Numbered from the stretch's first letter, positions 6,413-14,904 are shown. The stretch is 15,015 bases of DNA from Anaerolineae bacterium (GCA_030612585.1 JAUWNP010000106.1:1-15015), one strand, 5' to 3'. Notes: a model not told the origin generated them from the letters alone. Numbers and translations: made by a program.

Positions 6413-9400
6413 ATGTCAGAACACAACTTTGATGCCGTTATCTTCGATCTGGATGGTGTGATCACCCACACTGCTTCAGTGCACAGCGCCGCCTGGAAGC
6501 AGATGTTTGACAAGTTCCTGAAGGCCTATGCCGAAAAGACCGGTGAACCTTTCCGTGAGTTTTCCCACACCCACGACTATCTGCCCTATGTGGATGGAAA
6601 ACCCAGGTATAAGGGTGTGGCTTCATTCCTGCAATCGCGGACCATTGATCTTCCCTATGGTGACCCGGCTGATAGTCCGCGCCAGGAGACAATCTGTGGA
6701 TTGGGCAACCGCAAGAATGAACTCTTTAACGAGATGATTGCCGGGGGAGGGGTGAGAGTATTCTCTTCCACCGTGGACCTTGTCAAGAATCTGCGTGATA
6801 GGGGTATTAGAGTGGGTGTGGCTTCATCCAGCAAGAATTGCAAGGCCGTCCTGGATGCAGCCGGACTATCAGACCTCTTTGAAACGCGGGTAGATGGAAT
6901 TGTCTCCGCTGAACTCAAATTAAAAGGAAAACCGGAACCCGACATCTTCACTACCGCCTGCGATAATCTGGGAGTATTTTATGACCGTGCCGTTATCGTG
7001 GAGGATGCCGTTTCCGGTGTGCAGGCGGGATTGAACGGAAACTTCGGTCTGGTTCTGGGCATTGCCCGGGAAGACAACGAACTAGAACTGAAACTGAACG
7101 GTGCAGATATCGTCGTCAGGGATATGGGAGAAATTGATATTGAGGACCTGGACGAGTGGTTCTCAAAAGGACTCGACGAAGACCAATGGTCCCTGAGTTA
7201 CTTTGATTACTACAGAGAATCCAGAGAGAAAGAAGGAACACGGGAAGCGCTCTGCACAGTGGGGAACGGGTATTTCGGGACTCGCGGTGCCTTGGAAGAA
7301 TCCGATGCGAACGGTACGAATTATCCGGGCACCTACATTGCTGGGGTGTATAACCGGCTGGAATCCGAGGTGGCTGGGCGAACCATCGTTAACGAAGATT
7401 TTGTGAACTGTCCCAACTGGTTACCTTTAACGTTCAGGATTGGGAATGATGAATGGCTGGACGTGAACAAAGTCGAGATCGTCAGTTTCACCCGCCGGTT
7501 GGATTTTCGGAATGGCGTTCTTTACAGAAGGATGGTGGTGAGAGATACCGCCGCCAGAGAAACCCTGATCGAATCCAGCCGCCTGGCCAGTATGGCCCAA
7601 CCCCATTTGGCAGCGCTCAGGTACAGTATTACACCCCTGAACTATGCTGGGCGTATTTCTGTCCGCTCGGGATTAGACGGCAGCATCATTAACGCAGGCG
7701 TTGAACGCTACCGACAACTCAGTTCAAAACACCTGGAGCCGGTTACTGAAGGGGGGCGGGATAATACCAGTTACATACATCTACAAACCAATCAATCCCG
7801 GATTCAGATAGCAGAGGTTGCCAAAGTTCTTGTTTCCGTTAATAGTGAGCGTGTTGATCCAGATATCACCCTGGATAAAAAGGCGGGGGCTGTCTATTCG
7901 ACCTTCGATCTGGAAGCAAAGAAAGATTGTCCCATCACTGTTGACAAAGTGGTATCTCTCTATACTTCCAATGATAAGGACATAAAGAACCCACTGGCAG
8001 CAGCGCAAGAGGCCCTACAGAATAGCGGCAGTTTTGAAGAGGTGTTACAGGCTAGTGCCGCCGCCTGGGCAGACGTATGGAAGAAAATTGACATTCAGAT
8101 AGAAGGTGACCGCCTGGCGCAAAAACTAATCAGGTTGCATCTATACCATTCACTGGTAACGGTATCGCCCCACAACGTAAACATTGATGCGGGGATTCCG
8201 GCCAGGGGGTTACACGGGGAAGCCTATCGCGGGCATATTTTCTGGGATGAACTGTTTGTCCTGCCGTTCTACGATCTGCATTTCCCGGACACGGCCAGGT
8301 CTGTGCTGCTTTACCGGTATCGAAGATTGGATCAGGCCAGGGCTTATGCAAAAGAGTATGGGTACGAGGGAGCGATGTTCCCCTGGCAGAGCGGCAGTGA
8401 CGGCAGGGAAGAGACACAGGTGGTCCACTTAAACCCAATGTCCGGGGAGTGGGGAGCCGATCATAGTTCATTGCAGAGACACGTATCCCTGGCTATTGCC
8501 TATAACATCTGGCACTATTTCTGGATCACCAATGATACTGAATTTCTCGAAACGTATGGCGCCGAGATGTTCCTGGAAATCTGTCGTTTCTGGGCCAGTA
8601 AGGCGGGCTACAATGAGAAGACAGGACGTTACGAAATAGACAGGGTCATGGGGCCGGATGAGTATCATGAGAAGTATCCTGATTCAGCAGATGGCGGGCT
8701 GAAAGACAATGCCTACACAAACATCATGGCCGTTTGGGCTTTCAACAGGGCTTTCGAGATCCTCAATGTACTGAATGAGAGAGGCAGAAAAAACCTGGCA
8801 GAGAAAATCGGTCTGACGGAAGAAGAACTGGAACGATGGAAGGATATCAGCAAGAGCATACACATCCCCCTTTCCGATGCCTGTACTGAGCCCTGTCGAA
8901 GTGACGGTGTCCTGGAGCAATATGACGGCTATTCTGATCTGAAAGAACTGGATCGGGACGGTTACAAAAAGATGTACGGAAATATCAGTAGAATGGACCG
9001 CATCCTGAAGGCGGAAGGAAGATCCCCGGATGAATACAAGGTGGCTAAACAGGCAGACGCCTTGATGACATTCTATAATCTGGATTCAGGTGAAGTGACG
9101 GGAATTCTGAATGAAGCCGGATACTCCACCAGAGATGATTTGTTGCGGGCGAACTTCGACTACTATTTGAAGAGAACATCCCATGGCTCTACCCTGAGCA
9201 GGTTAGTTCATTCCTATTTGGCGAACCTGATGGGGGACAGGGAACTCAGTTGGCAGTTTTATCTGGAAGCACTGAGAAGCGATTATACGGACATTCAGGG
9301 TGGCACGACGAAAGAAGGCATTCACACAGGAGTCATGGCCGGGACAGTGATTTTGGCATTGAAGGCTTATGCGGGGCTAGATGTGAGTGGGGAACGGGTA

Positions 9401-9526
9401 AGAATCGATCCCTGTTTGCCGGCAGCCTGGCGCAAGGTGTCTTTTAGTATTGGATTCAGAGGAGACAGGTATCATTTCGTGGTAACGCCGGAGAACGTGG
9501 AAGTAAAGAAGGACGGAGGATCGTGA
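6413..9526 (+). CDS. Fusion enzyme: beta-phosphoglucomutase (HAD) plus GH65 disaccharide phosphorylase
   Basis: 1037 residues, no signal peptide, ATG 6413 behind AGGAAGGA (6391-6398) and a nearer AGGA (6404-6407). Residues 1-250 are a HAD-superfamily beta-phosphoglucomutase: FDLDGV with nucleophile D12 and acid/base D14, VASSSKN, KGKPEPDIF, and IVEDAVSGVQAG. Residues 255-1037 are glycoside hydrolase family 65: GNGYFGTRGA, the WDELFVLPF barrel motif, the catalytic acid in GPDEYH (E750), and the phosphate-binding HGSTLS (H924, S926), then TTKEGIHTGVMAGT. Expected chemistry: an alpha-glucobiose (trehalose, maltose, kojibiose or nigerose) plus phosphate gives glucose and beta-glucose 1-phosphate, which the mutase half converts to glucose 6-phosphate. 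The disaccharide cannot be chosen from sequence. It seems richer in AT and in AGA/AGG arginine codons than the neighbouring genes, suggesting a different origin. The TGA is one base before the kinase ATG. Confidence 0.92.
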   Translation: MSEHNFDAVIFDLDGVITHTASVHSAAWKQMFDKFLKAYAEKTGEPFREFSHTHDYLPYVDGKPRYKGVASFLQSRTIDLPYGDPADSPRQETICGLGNRKNELFNEMIAGGGVRVFSSTVDLVKNLRDRGIRVGVASSSKNCKAVLDAAGLSDLFETRVDGIVSAELKLKGKPEPDIFTTACDNLGVFYDRAVIVEDAVSGVQAGLNGNFGLVLGIAREDNELELKLNGADIVVRDMGEIDIEDLDEWFSKGLDEDQWSLSYFDYYRESREKEGTREALCTVGNGYFGTRGALEESDANGTNYPGTYIAGVYNRLESEVAGRTIVNEDFVNCPNWLPLTFRIGNDEWLDVNKVEIVSFTRRLDFRNGVLYRRMVVRDTAARETLIESSRLASMAQPHLAALRYSITPLNYAGRISVRSGLDGSIINAGVERYRQLSSKHLEPVTEGGRDNTSYIHLQTNQSRIQIAEVAKVLVSVNSERVDPDITLDKKAGAVYSTFDLEAKKDCPITVDKVVSLYTSNDKDIKNPLAAAQEALQNSGSFEEVLQASAAAWADVWKKIDIQIEGDRLAQKLIRLHLYHSLVTVSPHNVNIDAGIPARGLHGEAYRGHIFWDELFVLPFYDLHFPDTARSVLLYRYRRLDQARAYAKEYGYEGAMFPWQSGSDGREETQVVHLNPMSGEWGADHSSLQRHVSLAIAYNIWHYFWITNDTEFLETYGAEMFLEICRFWASKAGYNEKTGRYEIDRVMGPDEYHEKYPDSADGGLKDNAYTNIMAVWAFNRAFEILNVLNERGRKNLAEKIGLTEEELERWKDISKSIHIPLSDACTEPCRSDGVLEQYDGYSDLKELDRDGYKKMYGNISRMDRILKAEGRSPDEYKVAKQADALMTFYNLDSGEVTGILNEAGYSTRDDLLRANFDYYLKRTSHGSTLSRLVHSYLANLMGDRELSWQFYLEALRSDYTDIQGGTTKEGIHTGVMAGTVILALKAYAGLDVSGERVRIDPCLPAAWRKVSFSIGFRGDRYHFVVTPENVEVKKDGGS

Positions 9527-9527
9527 A

Positions 9528-10178
9528 ATGTTAGGAGATGTTCTTCTAATCACAGAAAAGCATAAAAAAGCGGCTGAACAGATCGTTGACAGGCTTGGCA
9601 GAATCAAGTCGGGCAAAATGGTGATAGCCATTGGAGGTGAATCGGGTTCTGGGAAATCTGAATTGGCTCACGTGATAAGTAGACGGCTGAAGGACAAAGG
9701 GGAACTGGCCAAGATACTCCACATAGACAATTATTACAAGGTTTCTCCCCAGGAAAGAACGGAGTGGAGAAAGAGACACGGTGTAGAAAGCATTGGGTTG
9801 TCGGAATACGATTGGGACTTGATTAACCAGAACATCGCCGAGTTCAGGGAAAGTAAGGAAGCGGTTTTGCCCTGTATAGATCTGCTGACCGATCAGGAAG
9901 ATAGGTTGATCACAAACTTTGAGGGCATAAAGTATCTCATCGTGGAAGGACTATATCCCCTCAAGGCTGACGCGGATTTGAGGATATTCATTGATCTAAC
10001 CTACCATGAGACGAAGAAGGCTCAAATCCTCAGGGGGAAAGAACCACAAAATGAGTTTAGGCTACAGGTATTGCAAAGAGAACACGAAGTAGTGCAGTCC
10101 CTGCGGCCATCAGCGGATCTTTTGGTAACCAAGGATTTTGATGTAGTCGAAGCCAGGGAATGTGTTCTATCCGCCTGA
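9528..10178 (+). CDS. Uridine-kinase-like P-loop kinase
   Basis: 216 residues, starting one base after the fusion-enzyme stop, with GGAGGA (9515-9520) inside the upstream gene; translational coupling is likely. Walker A is GGESGSGKS (36-44). HIDNYYK (D67, Y69, Y70) corresponds to the DSFY region of uridine and phosphoribulokinase-family enzymes, YDWDLI resembles the family's DWDL stretch, and VEGLY (E140) fits the second acidic motif. Length matches Udk (about 210 residues). The C-terminal half lacks the familiar Udk RDxxERGR lid, so nucleoside specificity is doubtful. Placement after GH65 and the mutase suggests the acceptor may be a sugar or sugar derivative, but this is inference. Composition resembles the fusion gene, as if the two travelled together. 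It converges on the alpha-glucan phosphorylase gene with only 9 bp between stop codons. Confidence 0.75.
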   Translation: MLGDVLLITEKHKKAAEQIVDRLGRIKSGKMVIAIGGESGSGKSELAHVISRRLKDKGELAKILHIDNYYKVSPQERTEWRKRHGVESIGLSEYDWDLINQNIAEFRESKEAVLPCIDLLTDQEDRLITNFEGIKYLIVEGLYPLKADADLRIFIDLTYHETKKAQILRGKEPQNEFRLQVLQREHEVVQSLRPSADLLVTKDFDVVEARECVLSA

Positions 10179-10187
10179 CGAGTATAG

Positions 10188-12347
10188 TTACGTCTTACAC
10201 CTTATCTCCGCCGCGCGCCGCGCCGCCGGGACGTAGAACCGCTCGGTGTACTCCTTGACCATGCGGCGGGTACAGAAGGCCGGCACCGCCGTGCGAATCG
10301 CCTCTTTCATCACCTGCACCCAGCCCCGGGGTACGTCGGCGGCGTCGCGCTTGTAGAATAGCGGTACAACCTCGTTCTCAAGCAAACGATACAGCGCCTC
10401 CGCGTCGGCCGCATCCTGTGCCCACGGGTCGTCGTGTTGCTGCCCAGAGTCAATCGCCCAGCCGTTGGCCCCATTGTATCCCTCGGCCCACCAACCGTCG
10501 AGCACGCTCAGGTTGGGGATGCCGTTGGCGGCCGCCTTCTGACCGCTGGTGCCGCTGGCCTCGTAGAGACGGCGCGGGGTGTTCAGCCACACATCCACTC
10601 CCTGCACCAGGTAACGCGCTACCTGTAGGTCATAGTCCTCGATGAAGGCGATACGTCCTCCCATCGCCGGGTCTTTGGCAGCGTTGTAGACGTGCTGAAT
10701 TAGCCGTTTGCCCCCATCGTCGGCCGGGTGGGCTTTGCCAGCGAAGATGAACTGCATAGGCCGGGACCGGTCATGTAGCAGCCGCTTCAGCCGCTCCGGA
10801 TCGTGGAATATAATGGTGGCTCGTTTGTAGGTGGCAAATCGCCGCGCAAATCCGACGATGAGCGCATCAGGATCGAGGAACGTCCCGGCGCACAGCACCT
10901 GCTCCGCGTCCAGTCTTCTTGCGATACGCCGACGCCGCACCCGTTCGCGGATCAGGCTCGTCAGTTTGCGCTTGAGATGCAGGTGGGCGGCCCACAACTC
11001 ATCGTCGGGCACGTCTAGGATGCGCTCCCACAACACAGGGTCGTCGTGCCGATCAATCCAGTCAGGCCCCAGGTACTTGCGGTAGATTCTGTTCATCGCC
11101 TCACCCGTCCAGGCCGGCACGTGGACACCATTGGTAACATGTGTAATGGGCACTTGCTCCACCGGTCTGTCGGGCCAAACCGACTGAAACATACGGCGCG
11201 CCACCTCGCCATGCAACTTGCTTACACCGTTACACTGCCCACACAAACGCAGCGCCAGCGCGGTCATATTAAAACCAGGTCGCTCCCCTGCGTGACTGCC
11301 CAGTTCCAGGAACTGCTCCCGGCTCAGCCCCAGGCAGGGCCAATAGGCGTGGAAGTATTTCTCAATCAGGTGGAAGGGGAAGACGTCGTGACCTGCCGGC
11401 ACCGGCGTGTGGGTAGTAAAGACAGTCGTCGCCTGCACGACCTGGCGAGCCTCTTCGAACGATCGCCCGGCCTCGACCAATTCACGCGCGCGCTCCAGCA
11501 CTAGGAAAGCGGAATGGCCCTCGTTGAGGTGAAAGACGAGTGGGTCAACCGCCAGTGCCCGCAGCACCCGTATGCCGCCGATACCCTGTACGATCTCCTG
11601 TTGGATGCGCATCTCCTGATCACCACCGTACAGCCGGGCGGTCAGTTCTCGATCCCAGGGAGTGTTCAGGTCATTGTCGGCGTCCATCAGGTAGAGGCGC
11701 GTGCGTCCAGCCTGGACATGCCAGATTTGCAGTTGTACGGTGCGGTCGCCCACCTCAACCGGGACGAACAGACATTCTCCATCGTCGCACAGGGCCTCGC
11801 GGATCGCGACCTCCTCCGGTTTGAAGCGCGGGTAGATCGCCTCCTGCCATCCATCGCCGGTGATGCGCTGGCGGAAGTAGCCCATCTCGTAGAGAAAACC
11901 CACCGCGACGAAGGGCAACCCGATGTCGCTGGCCTCCTTACAGTGGTCGCCCGATAACACCCCAAGACCACCGGAATAGATGGGGAGTGACTGATGCAGC
12001 CCGAACTCGGCCGAGAAGTAGGCGACGGGGCGAGCCGTCAGGTCAGGATGCTGGGCTGGAAACCAGAGATGTCCGTTGCCCATGTCGTCGTCGAGGGCCA
12101 TCAACACGGCGTCGTACTGGCGGAGGAAGAGCGGATCGGAGGCCAATTCCTCAAGCCGCTCTGGAGACGCCTCCAGCAACATCTTCACCGGGTTGTGGCC
12201 AGTGCTGCGCCACAATGGATAGTCGAGCATCTTGAACAGATTACGGGCCTGGCGGTGCCAACTCCACCAGAAATTGTACGCCAGTTCCTCCAGACGCGTT
12301 ATGCGCAGAGGGATCTTGGCCGATAGCAATGAGGTTTCAGTCTGCAC
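10188..12347 (-). CDS. glgP: Alpha-glucan (glycogen) phosphorylase, GT35, DUF3417-type
   Basis: From GTG at 12347 it encodes 719 residues. The start is set by GGGAGG (12360-12355) 7 nt upstream; the longer frame to 12407 would add 20 unconserved residues and run through a hairpin. Residues 1 to about 100 (LEELAYNFWWSW) form the DUF3417 domain. Then come the phosphorylase signatures YFSAEFGLHQSLPIYSGGLG, HLNEGHSAF, TTHTPVPAGHD, FARRFATYKRA and the pyridoxal-phosphate site EASGTSGQKAA, in which K604 should form the Schiff base, followed by LSVLDGWW. It removes terminal alpha-1,4 glucose from glycogen-like or imported maltodextrin chains as alpha-glucose 1-phosphate. This shorter branch differs from the ~800-residue E. 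coli GlgP in sequence but is common in Chloroflexota, thermophiles and actinobacteria. Likely transcribed with the membrane gene 56 nt upstream. Confidence 0.94.
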   Translation of the reverse strand: MQTETSLLSAKIPLRITRLEELAYNFWWSWHRQARNLFKMLDYPLWRSTGHNPVKMLLEASPERLEELASDPLFLRQYDAVLMALDDDMGNGHLWFPAQHPDLTARPVAYFSAEFGLHQSLPIYSGGLGVLSGDHCKEASDIGLPFVAVGFLYEMGYFRQRITGDGWQEAIYPRFKPEEVAIREALCDDGECLFVPVEVGDRTVQLQIWHVQAGRTRLYLMDADNDLNTPWDRELTARLYGGDQEMRIQQEIVQGIGGIRVLRALAVDPLVFHLNEGHSAFLVLERARELVEAGRSFEEARQVVQATTVFTTHTPVPAGHDVFPFHLIEKYFHAYWPCLGLSREQFLELGSHAGERPGFNMTALALRLCGQCNGVSKLHGEVARRMFQSVWPDRPVEQVPITHVTNGVHVPAWTGEAMNRIYRKYLGPDWIDRHDDPVLWERILDVPDDELWAAHLHLKRKLTSLIRERVRRRRIARRLDAEQVLCAGTFLDPDALIVGFARRFATYKRATIIFHDPERLKRLLHDRSRPMQFIFAGKAHPADDGGKRLIQHVYNAAKDPAMGGRIAFIEDYDLQVARYLVQGVDVWLNTPRRLYEASGTSGQKAAANGIPNLSVLDGWWAEGYNGANGWAIDSGQQHDDPWAQDAADAEALYRLLENEVVPLFYKRDAADVPRGWVQVMKEAIRTAVPAFCTRRMVKEYTERFYVPAARRAAEIRCKT

Positions 12348-12354
12348 AGATTTT

Positions 12355-12360
12355 CCTCCC
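12355..12360 (-). promoter_or_regulatory. Ribosome binding site deciding the glgP GTG start
   Basis: GGGAGG on the minus strand, 7 nt before GTG at 12347. No comparable site precedes the more distal ATG at 12407, which also overlaps the end of the upstream gene. Confidence 0.75.
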
Positions 12361-12379
12361 GAGGTAGGATAGAACAATC

Positions 12380-12407
12380 TTGAGGGGCGCGGTGACCGCG
12401 CCCTCAA
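12380..12407 (-). terminator. GC-rich hairpin between the membrane gene and glgP (attenuator or partial terminator)
   Basis: GGGCGCGGT (12385-12393) pairs perfectly with ACCGCGCCC (12395-12403). After one bulged base the stem extends by TTGA/TCAA. The inner bases must open to form a loop. On the minus strand it begins at the stop codon of the membrane gene, and is followed by TTGTTCT rather than a clean U-run, so termination would be partial. It may adjust glgP level relative to the upstream gene or stabilise the upstream mRNA end. Confidence 0.55.
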
Positions 12408-13231
12408 GGGACCTTTAGCAAGATGATGATCAGCACGATGATGGCGACGATGACGAACTCCACCATGATTGGCCCACTCAGGTGCTCTAGCAGGTGCTGG
12501 TGAGCCGCATTGACAGTGATGTAGAAGATAAGCAACAGGAACAGCCCGCCGACCCAGGCGCTGACCTGCCAGTAATTCAGTGCCCAGGTACTCTCGCCAA
12601 CGATGAGGCCGACGATGCCGGCGAAAAGAACCACGCGCCGCAGCGGCACGTCCGCCACGCTTAGCAAGTCAAGTGCCAGCAGCGTGGCCGTAAGTAGTGT
12701 CAAGGTAGCAGTCACCAGACTGCGAGTGCGGGTATGGTAAATGATAGCAAATAGGGTGAATACCAGCAAGTAGGCCAGCACGTTGAGGGCCAGCCGGGCC
12801 GTAGGATAGCCAGGAGCATCGGAGGAAACAGCGGTGTACTCGGTAGAGATGACCAGACTGATGGCAATGCCGACCAGGGTCAGACCTCCGATCCACATGG
12901 GCCACGTGGAAATGCGCGCCAGCAGGTAAGCGGAGAGTCCGATGAGCACACCGGGCAGAATCCAGGAGACATAGATGGGTCGCCCAGAGTGCTCCACCAG
13001 ATGCGGGTGATCATGCAGGATGAGACTGGTACCGGTACAGACCAGCCCAACCATCAGTGTGATCAGCAGCCAGGTTTCCGTGACGTGGATCTCCAGAGGC
13101 GACCCTAGCGTCTGCAGGTTCCACACGCGCTCGGGCAGTTCAATGAAGCGAAAGATCACGCTACCCAGCAGAAGTACAGCTATCAGCACGCTCAGACGAT
13201 TGCGATCAAGAGGCTTGACGGTTTCTTGCAT
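12404..13231 (-). CDS. Multi-spanning membrane protein of unknown function
   Basis: 275 residues with roughly nine hydrophobic segments (about 13-30, 53-72, 88-105, 111-129, 147-165, 171-190, 198-214, 223-241, 255-273) joined by short loops. It has no recognisable catalytic or transporter motif. Scattered histidines occur in loops (HDHPH near 73-77; HQHLLEH near 244-250). The overall pattern resembles the Chloroflexota family I know as DUF5656, but this is from memory and weak. The ATG at 13231 has no Shine-Dalgarno; instead a strong -10 box ends only 9 bp upstream, so the message is probably nearly leaderless. The stop lies in the hairpin before glgP. A shared function with glgP cannot be read from the sequence. 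Confidence 0.8.
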   Translation of the reverse strand: MQETVKPLDRNRLSVLIAVLLLGSVIFRFIELPERVWNLQTLGSPLEIHVTETWLLITLMVGLVCTGTSLILHDHPHLVEHSGRPIYVSWILPGVLIGLSAYLLARISTWPMWIGGLTLVGIAISLVISTEYTAVSSDAPGYPTARLALNVLAYLLVFTLFAIIYHTRTRSLVTATLTLLTATLLALDLLSVADVPLRRVVLFAGIVGLIVGESTWALNYWQVSAWVGGLFLLLIFYITVNAAHQHLLEHLSGPIMVEFVIVAIIVLIIILLKVP

Positions 13232-13239
13232 GGGAAGAC

Positions 13240-13268
13240 ATTGTACCGTTGGGGGCGCGATTTGTCAA
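13240..13268 (-). promoter_or_regulatory. Minus-strand sigma-70-type promoter for the membrane protein gene
   Basis: On the minus strand TTGACA (13268-13263), a 17-bp spacer, and TACAAT (13245-13240) give near-consensus boxes at ideal spacing. Expected transcript start is about 13231-13234, at or within three bases of the ATG. No ribosome site fits in that space, consistent with leaderless translation. Confidence 0.75.
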
Positions 13269-13289
13269 CCTTGTGGGGCGTGATATAAT
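13262..13289 (+). promoter_or_regulatory. Plus-strand extended -10 promoter for the solute-binding protein gene
   Basis: TTGTCA (13262-13267), a 16-bp spacer and a perfect TATAAT (13284-13289) preceded by TGA, an extended -10. Transcription should begin near 13296, about 28 nt before ATG 13324, leaving room for the AAGGAG site. The -35 overlaps the minus-strand -35 by five of six positions. Confidence 0.8.
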
Positions 13290-13323
13290 TTACCAATCTA
13301 CCAGTTTCAAGGAGATACACGTA

Positions 13324-14904
13324 ATGAAACGTCTGCTTTCCCTCCTCGCGCTGCTTGCAGTACTGTCAGTTAGCTGCAGTATTCCATCTTCCGGCACACG
13401 CATCGTCTACGGCCTGACGCTGGCACCGTCGGGGATTGACCCCCACGTCAACACATCCTCCGAACTGGGCATTCCTCTCACATCGGTGTACGACACGCTC
13501 GTCTACCAGGCTCCCGAGACTGGGCCTGAGACTGAGGACTTCGCCCCCGGCCTGGCGGAGCGATGGGAGATCTCCGGCGATGGGCTGGTCTACACCTTCT
13601 ACCTCAAGCAGGGAGTGACCTTCCACGACGGCACCCCCTTCAACGCCGAGGCGGTGCGCTTCAACCTGGAGCGCATCACCAGCCCGGACCTGGCCTCGCA
13701 GAAGGCGCGCTTCATGCTAGGCCCCTACGAGCGGACGGAGGTGGTAGACGAATACACAGCCCGCATCCATCTTAGCGAGCCCTTCGCACCGCTCCTCGAC
13801 TCGCTCAGCCAGGTCTATCTGGGGATAGCCTCTCCCGCCGCCGTCGAGCAGTGGGGAGACGAGTACCAGTTGCACCAAGTGGGCACCGGGCCGTTCGTCT
13901 TCGCCGAGTACGTGCCGGGGGATCACCTGTTACTGCGGCGCAACCCCGACTACGCCTGGGGATCATCCGTCTACCAGCACGAGACCGCCCAGGTGGAGGA
14001 GGTCGAGTTCCACTTCTTCACCGACCCCCCTACCCGCTCCCCCGCGCTGGAGACCGGCGAGGCGGACGTGATGGGGGAGATCCCCCCGCAGGACGCGGCC
14101 CGGCTGGAGGCCAGTTCCGACTTTCGCATCGAAGCGGTGTCCATCCCAGGTATCTCGCTGATGTTCTTCATGAACACCACCCGCCCACCGCTGGACGACA
14201 TTCGGGTGCGGCAGGCGCTCCTCTACGGGGCCGACCGCCAGGCCATCATCTCCACCGTCTTTCGGGACACCTCCCCGGTGGCTTATGGGCCGCTGGCGGC
14301 AGTCACGCTTGGTTATGAACCAGCGGTGCAAGACTATCATACCTACGACCCGGCACAGGCCGCGACATTGCTAGATGAGGCTGGCTGGGTGGATACCGAC
14401 GGTGATAGCGTTCGCGACCGGGCCGGGGAACCGTTGGTTCTCGACCTCTACCTGATGGGCTGGGGCTATATGCCGGAGGTAGGACAACTGCTGGCAGCCC
14501 AATGGTCGGAACTGGGGGTTGATGTGAACAGCCAGGTAGTGTCCTTCCCGGAGGCACTGAAGATAGCAGGGGATGGCCAGCATCACCTGATCCCCTTCGC
14601 CCTCTCCGGCAGCGACCCCGACATCCTACGCAAATTCTTCCATTCCCAGGCTGGGTTCAACTGGTCAAAGGTGGACGACGCCGAACTGGATGCCTGGCTG
14701 GAGGAAGCCGCGCGCACGTCCGACCATGCAGAGCGGGCTACGCTCTACAGCCAGGTTCAACTCCGGGCGATGGATCAGGCGCTTGTGATTCCCATCCGCG
14801 ACTACGTCAACCTGAACGGGGTGAGCAACCAGGTGCAAGGGCTCCGTTTCGACGCACAGGGGTGGTTCCCCTGGCTGATTGACGTGACGCTGGAAACCCA
14901 GTGA
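13324..14904 (+). CDS. ABC transporter solute-binding lipoprotein, family 5 (DppA/OppA/NikA type)
   Basis: From ATG 13324 (AAGGAG at 13309-13314) it encodes 526 residues. An upstream ATG at 13249 is in frame but precedes the promoter -10, so it is not the start. The N-terminus MKRLLSLLALLAVLSVSC is a lipoprotein signal with the anchoring cysteine at 18. SBP_bac_5 features follow: GIDPHVN, YDTLVY, LAERWEISGDGLVYTFYLKQGVTF, the HDGTPFNAEAVRFNLERI signature, GTGPFVF and RRNPDYAW, VRQALLYGADRQAI, and a C-terminal NGVSNQVQGLRFD. This family delivers peptides, nickel, opines or, in thermophiles, oligosaccharides to DPP-type importers. Given the neighbours a sugar ligand is possible, but nothing in the sequence proves it. 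No permease or ATPase gene is visible in the remaining 111 bp, so partners are beyond the window or elsewhere. Confidence 0.9.
   Translation: MKRLLSLLALLAVLSVSCSIPSSGTRIVYGLTLAPSGIDPHVNTSSELGIPLTSVYDTLVYQAPETGPETEDFAPGLAERWEISGDGLVYTFYLKQGVTFHDGTPFNAEAVRFNLERITSPDLASQKARFMLGPYERTEVVDEYTARIHLSEPFAPLLDSLSQVYLGIASPAAVEQWGDEYQLHQVGTGPFVFAEYVPGDHLLLRRNPDYAWGSSVYQHETAQVEEVEFHFFTDPPTRSPALETGEADVMGEIPPQDAARLEASSDFRIEAVSIPGISLMFFMNTTRPPLDDIRVRQALLYGADRQAIISTVFRDTSPVAYGPLAAVTLGYEPAVQDYHTYDPAQAATLLDEAGWVDTDGDSVRDRAGEPLVLDLYLMGWGYMPEVGQLLAAQWSELGVDVNSQVVSFPEALKIAGDGQHHLIPFALSGSDPDILRKFFHSQAGFNWSKVDDAELDAWLEEAARTSDHAERATLYSQVQLRAMDQALVIPIRDYVNLNGVSNQVQGLRFDAQGWFPWLIDVTLETQ

Noticed and set aside
10179..10187. 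Bidirectional terminator between the kinase and glgP stops
   Set aside because: Only 9 bp separate the convergent genes and no stem-loop with U-run is seen there.
13249..13323. ATG at 13249 as the solute-binding protein start
   Set aside because: It lies upstream of the promoter -10 and would place 25 non-signal residues before an intact lipoprotein signal with its own AAGGAG.
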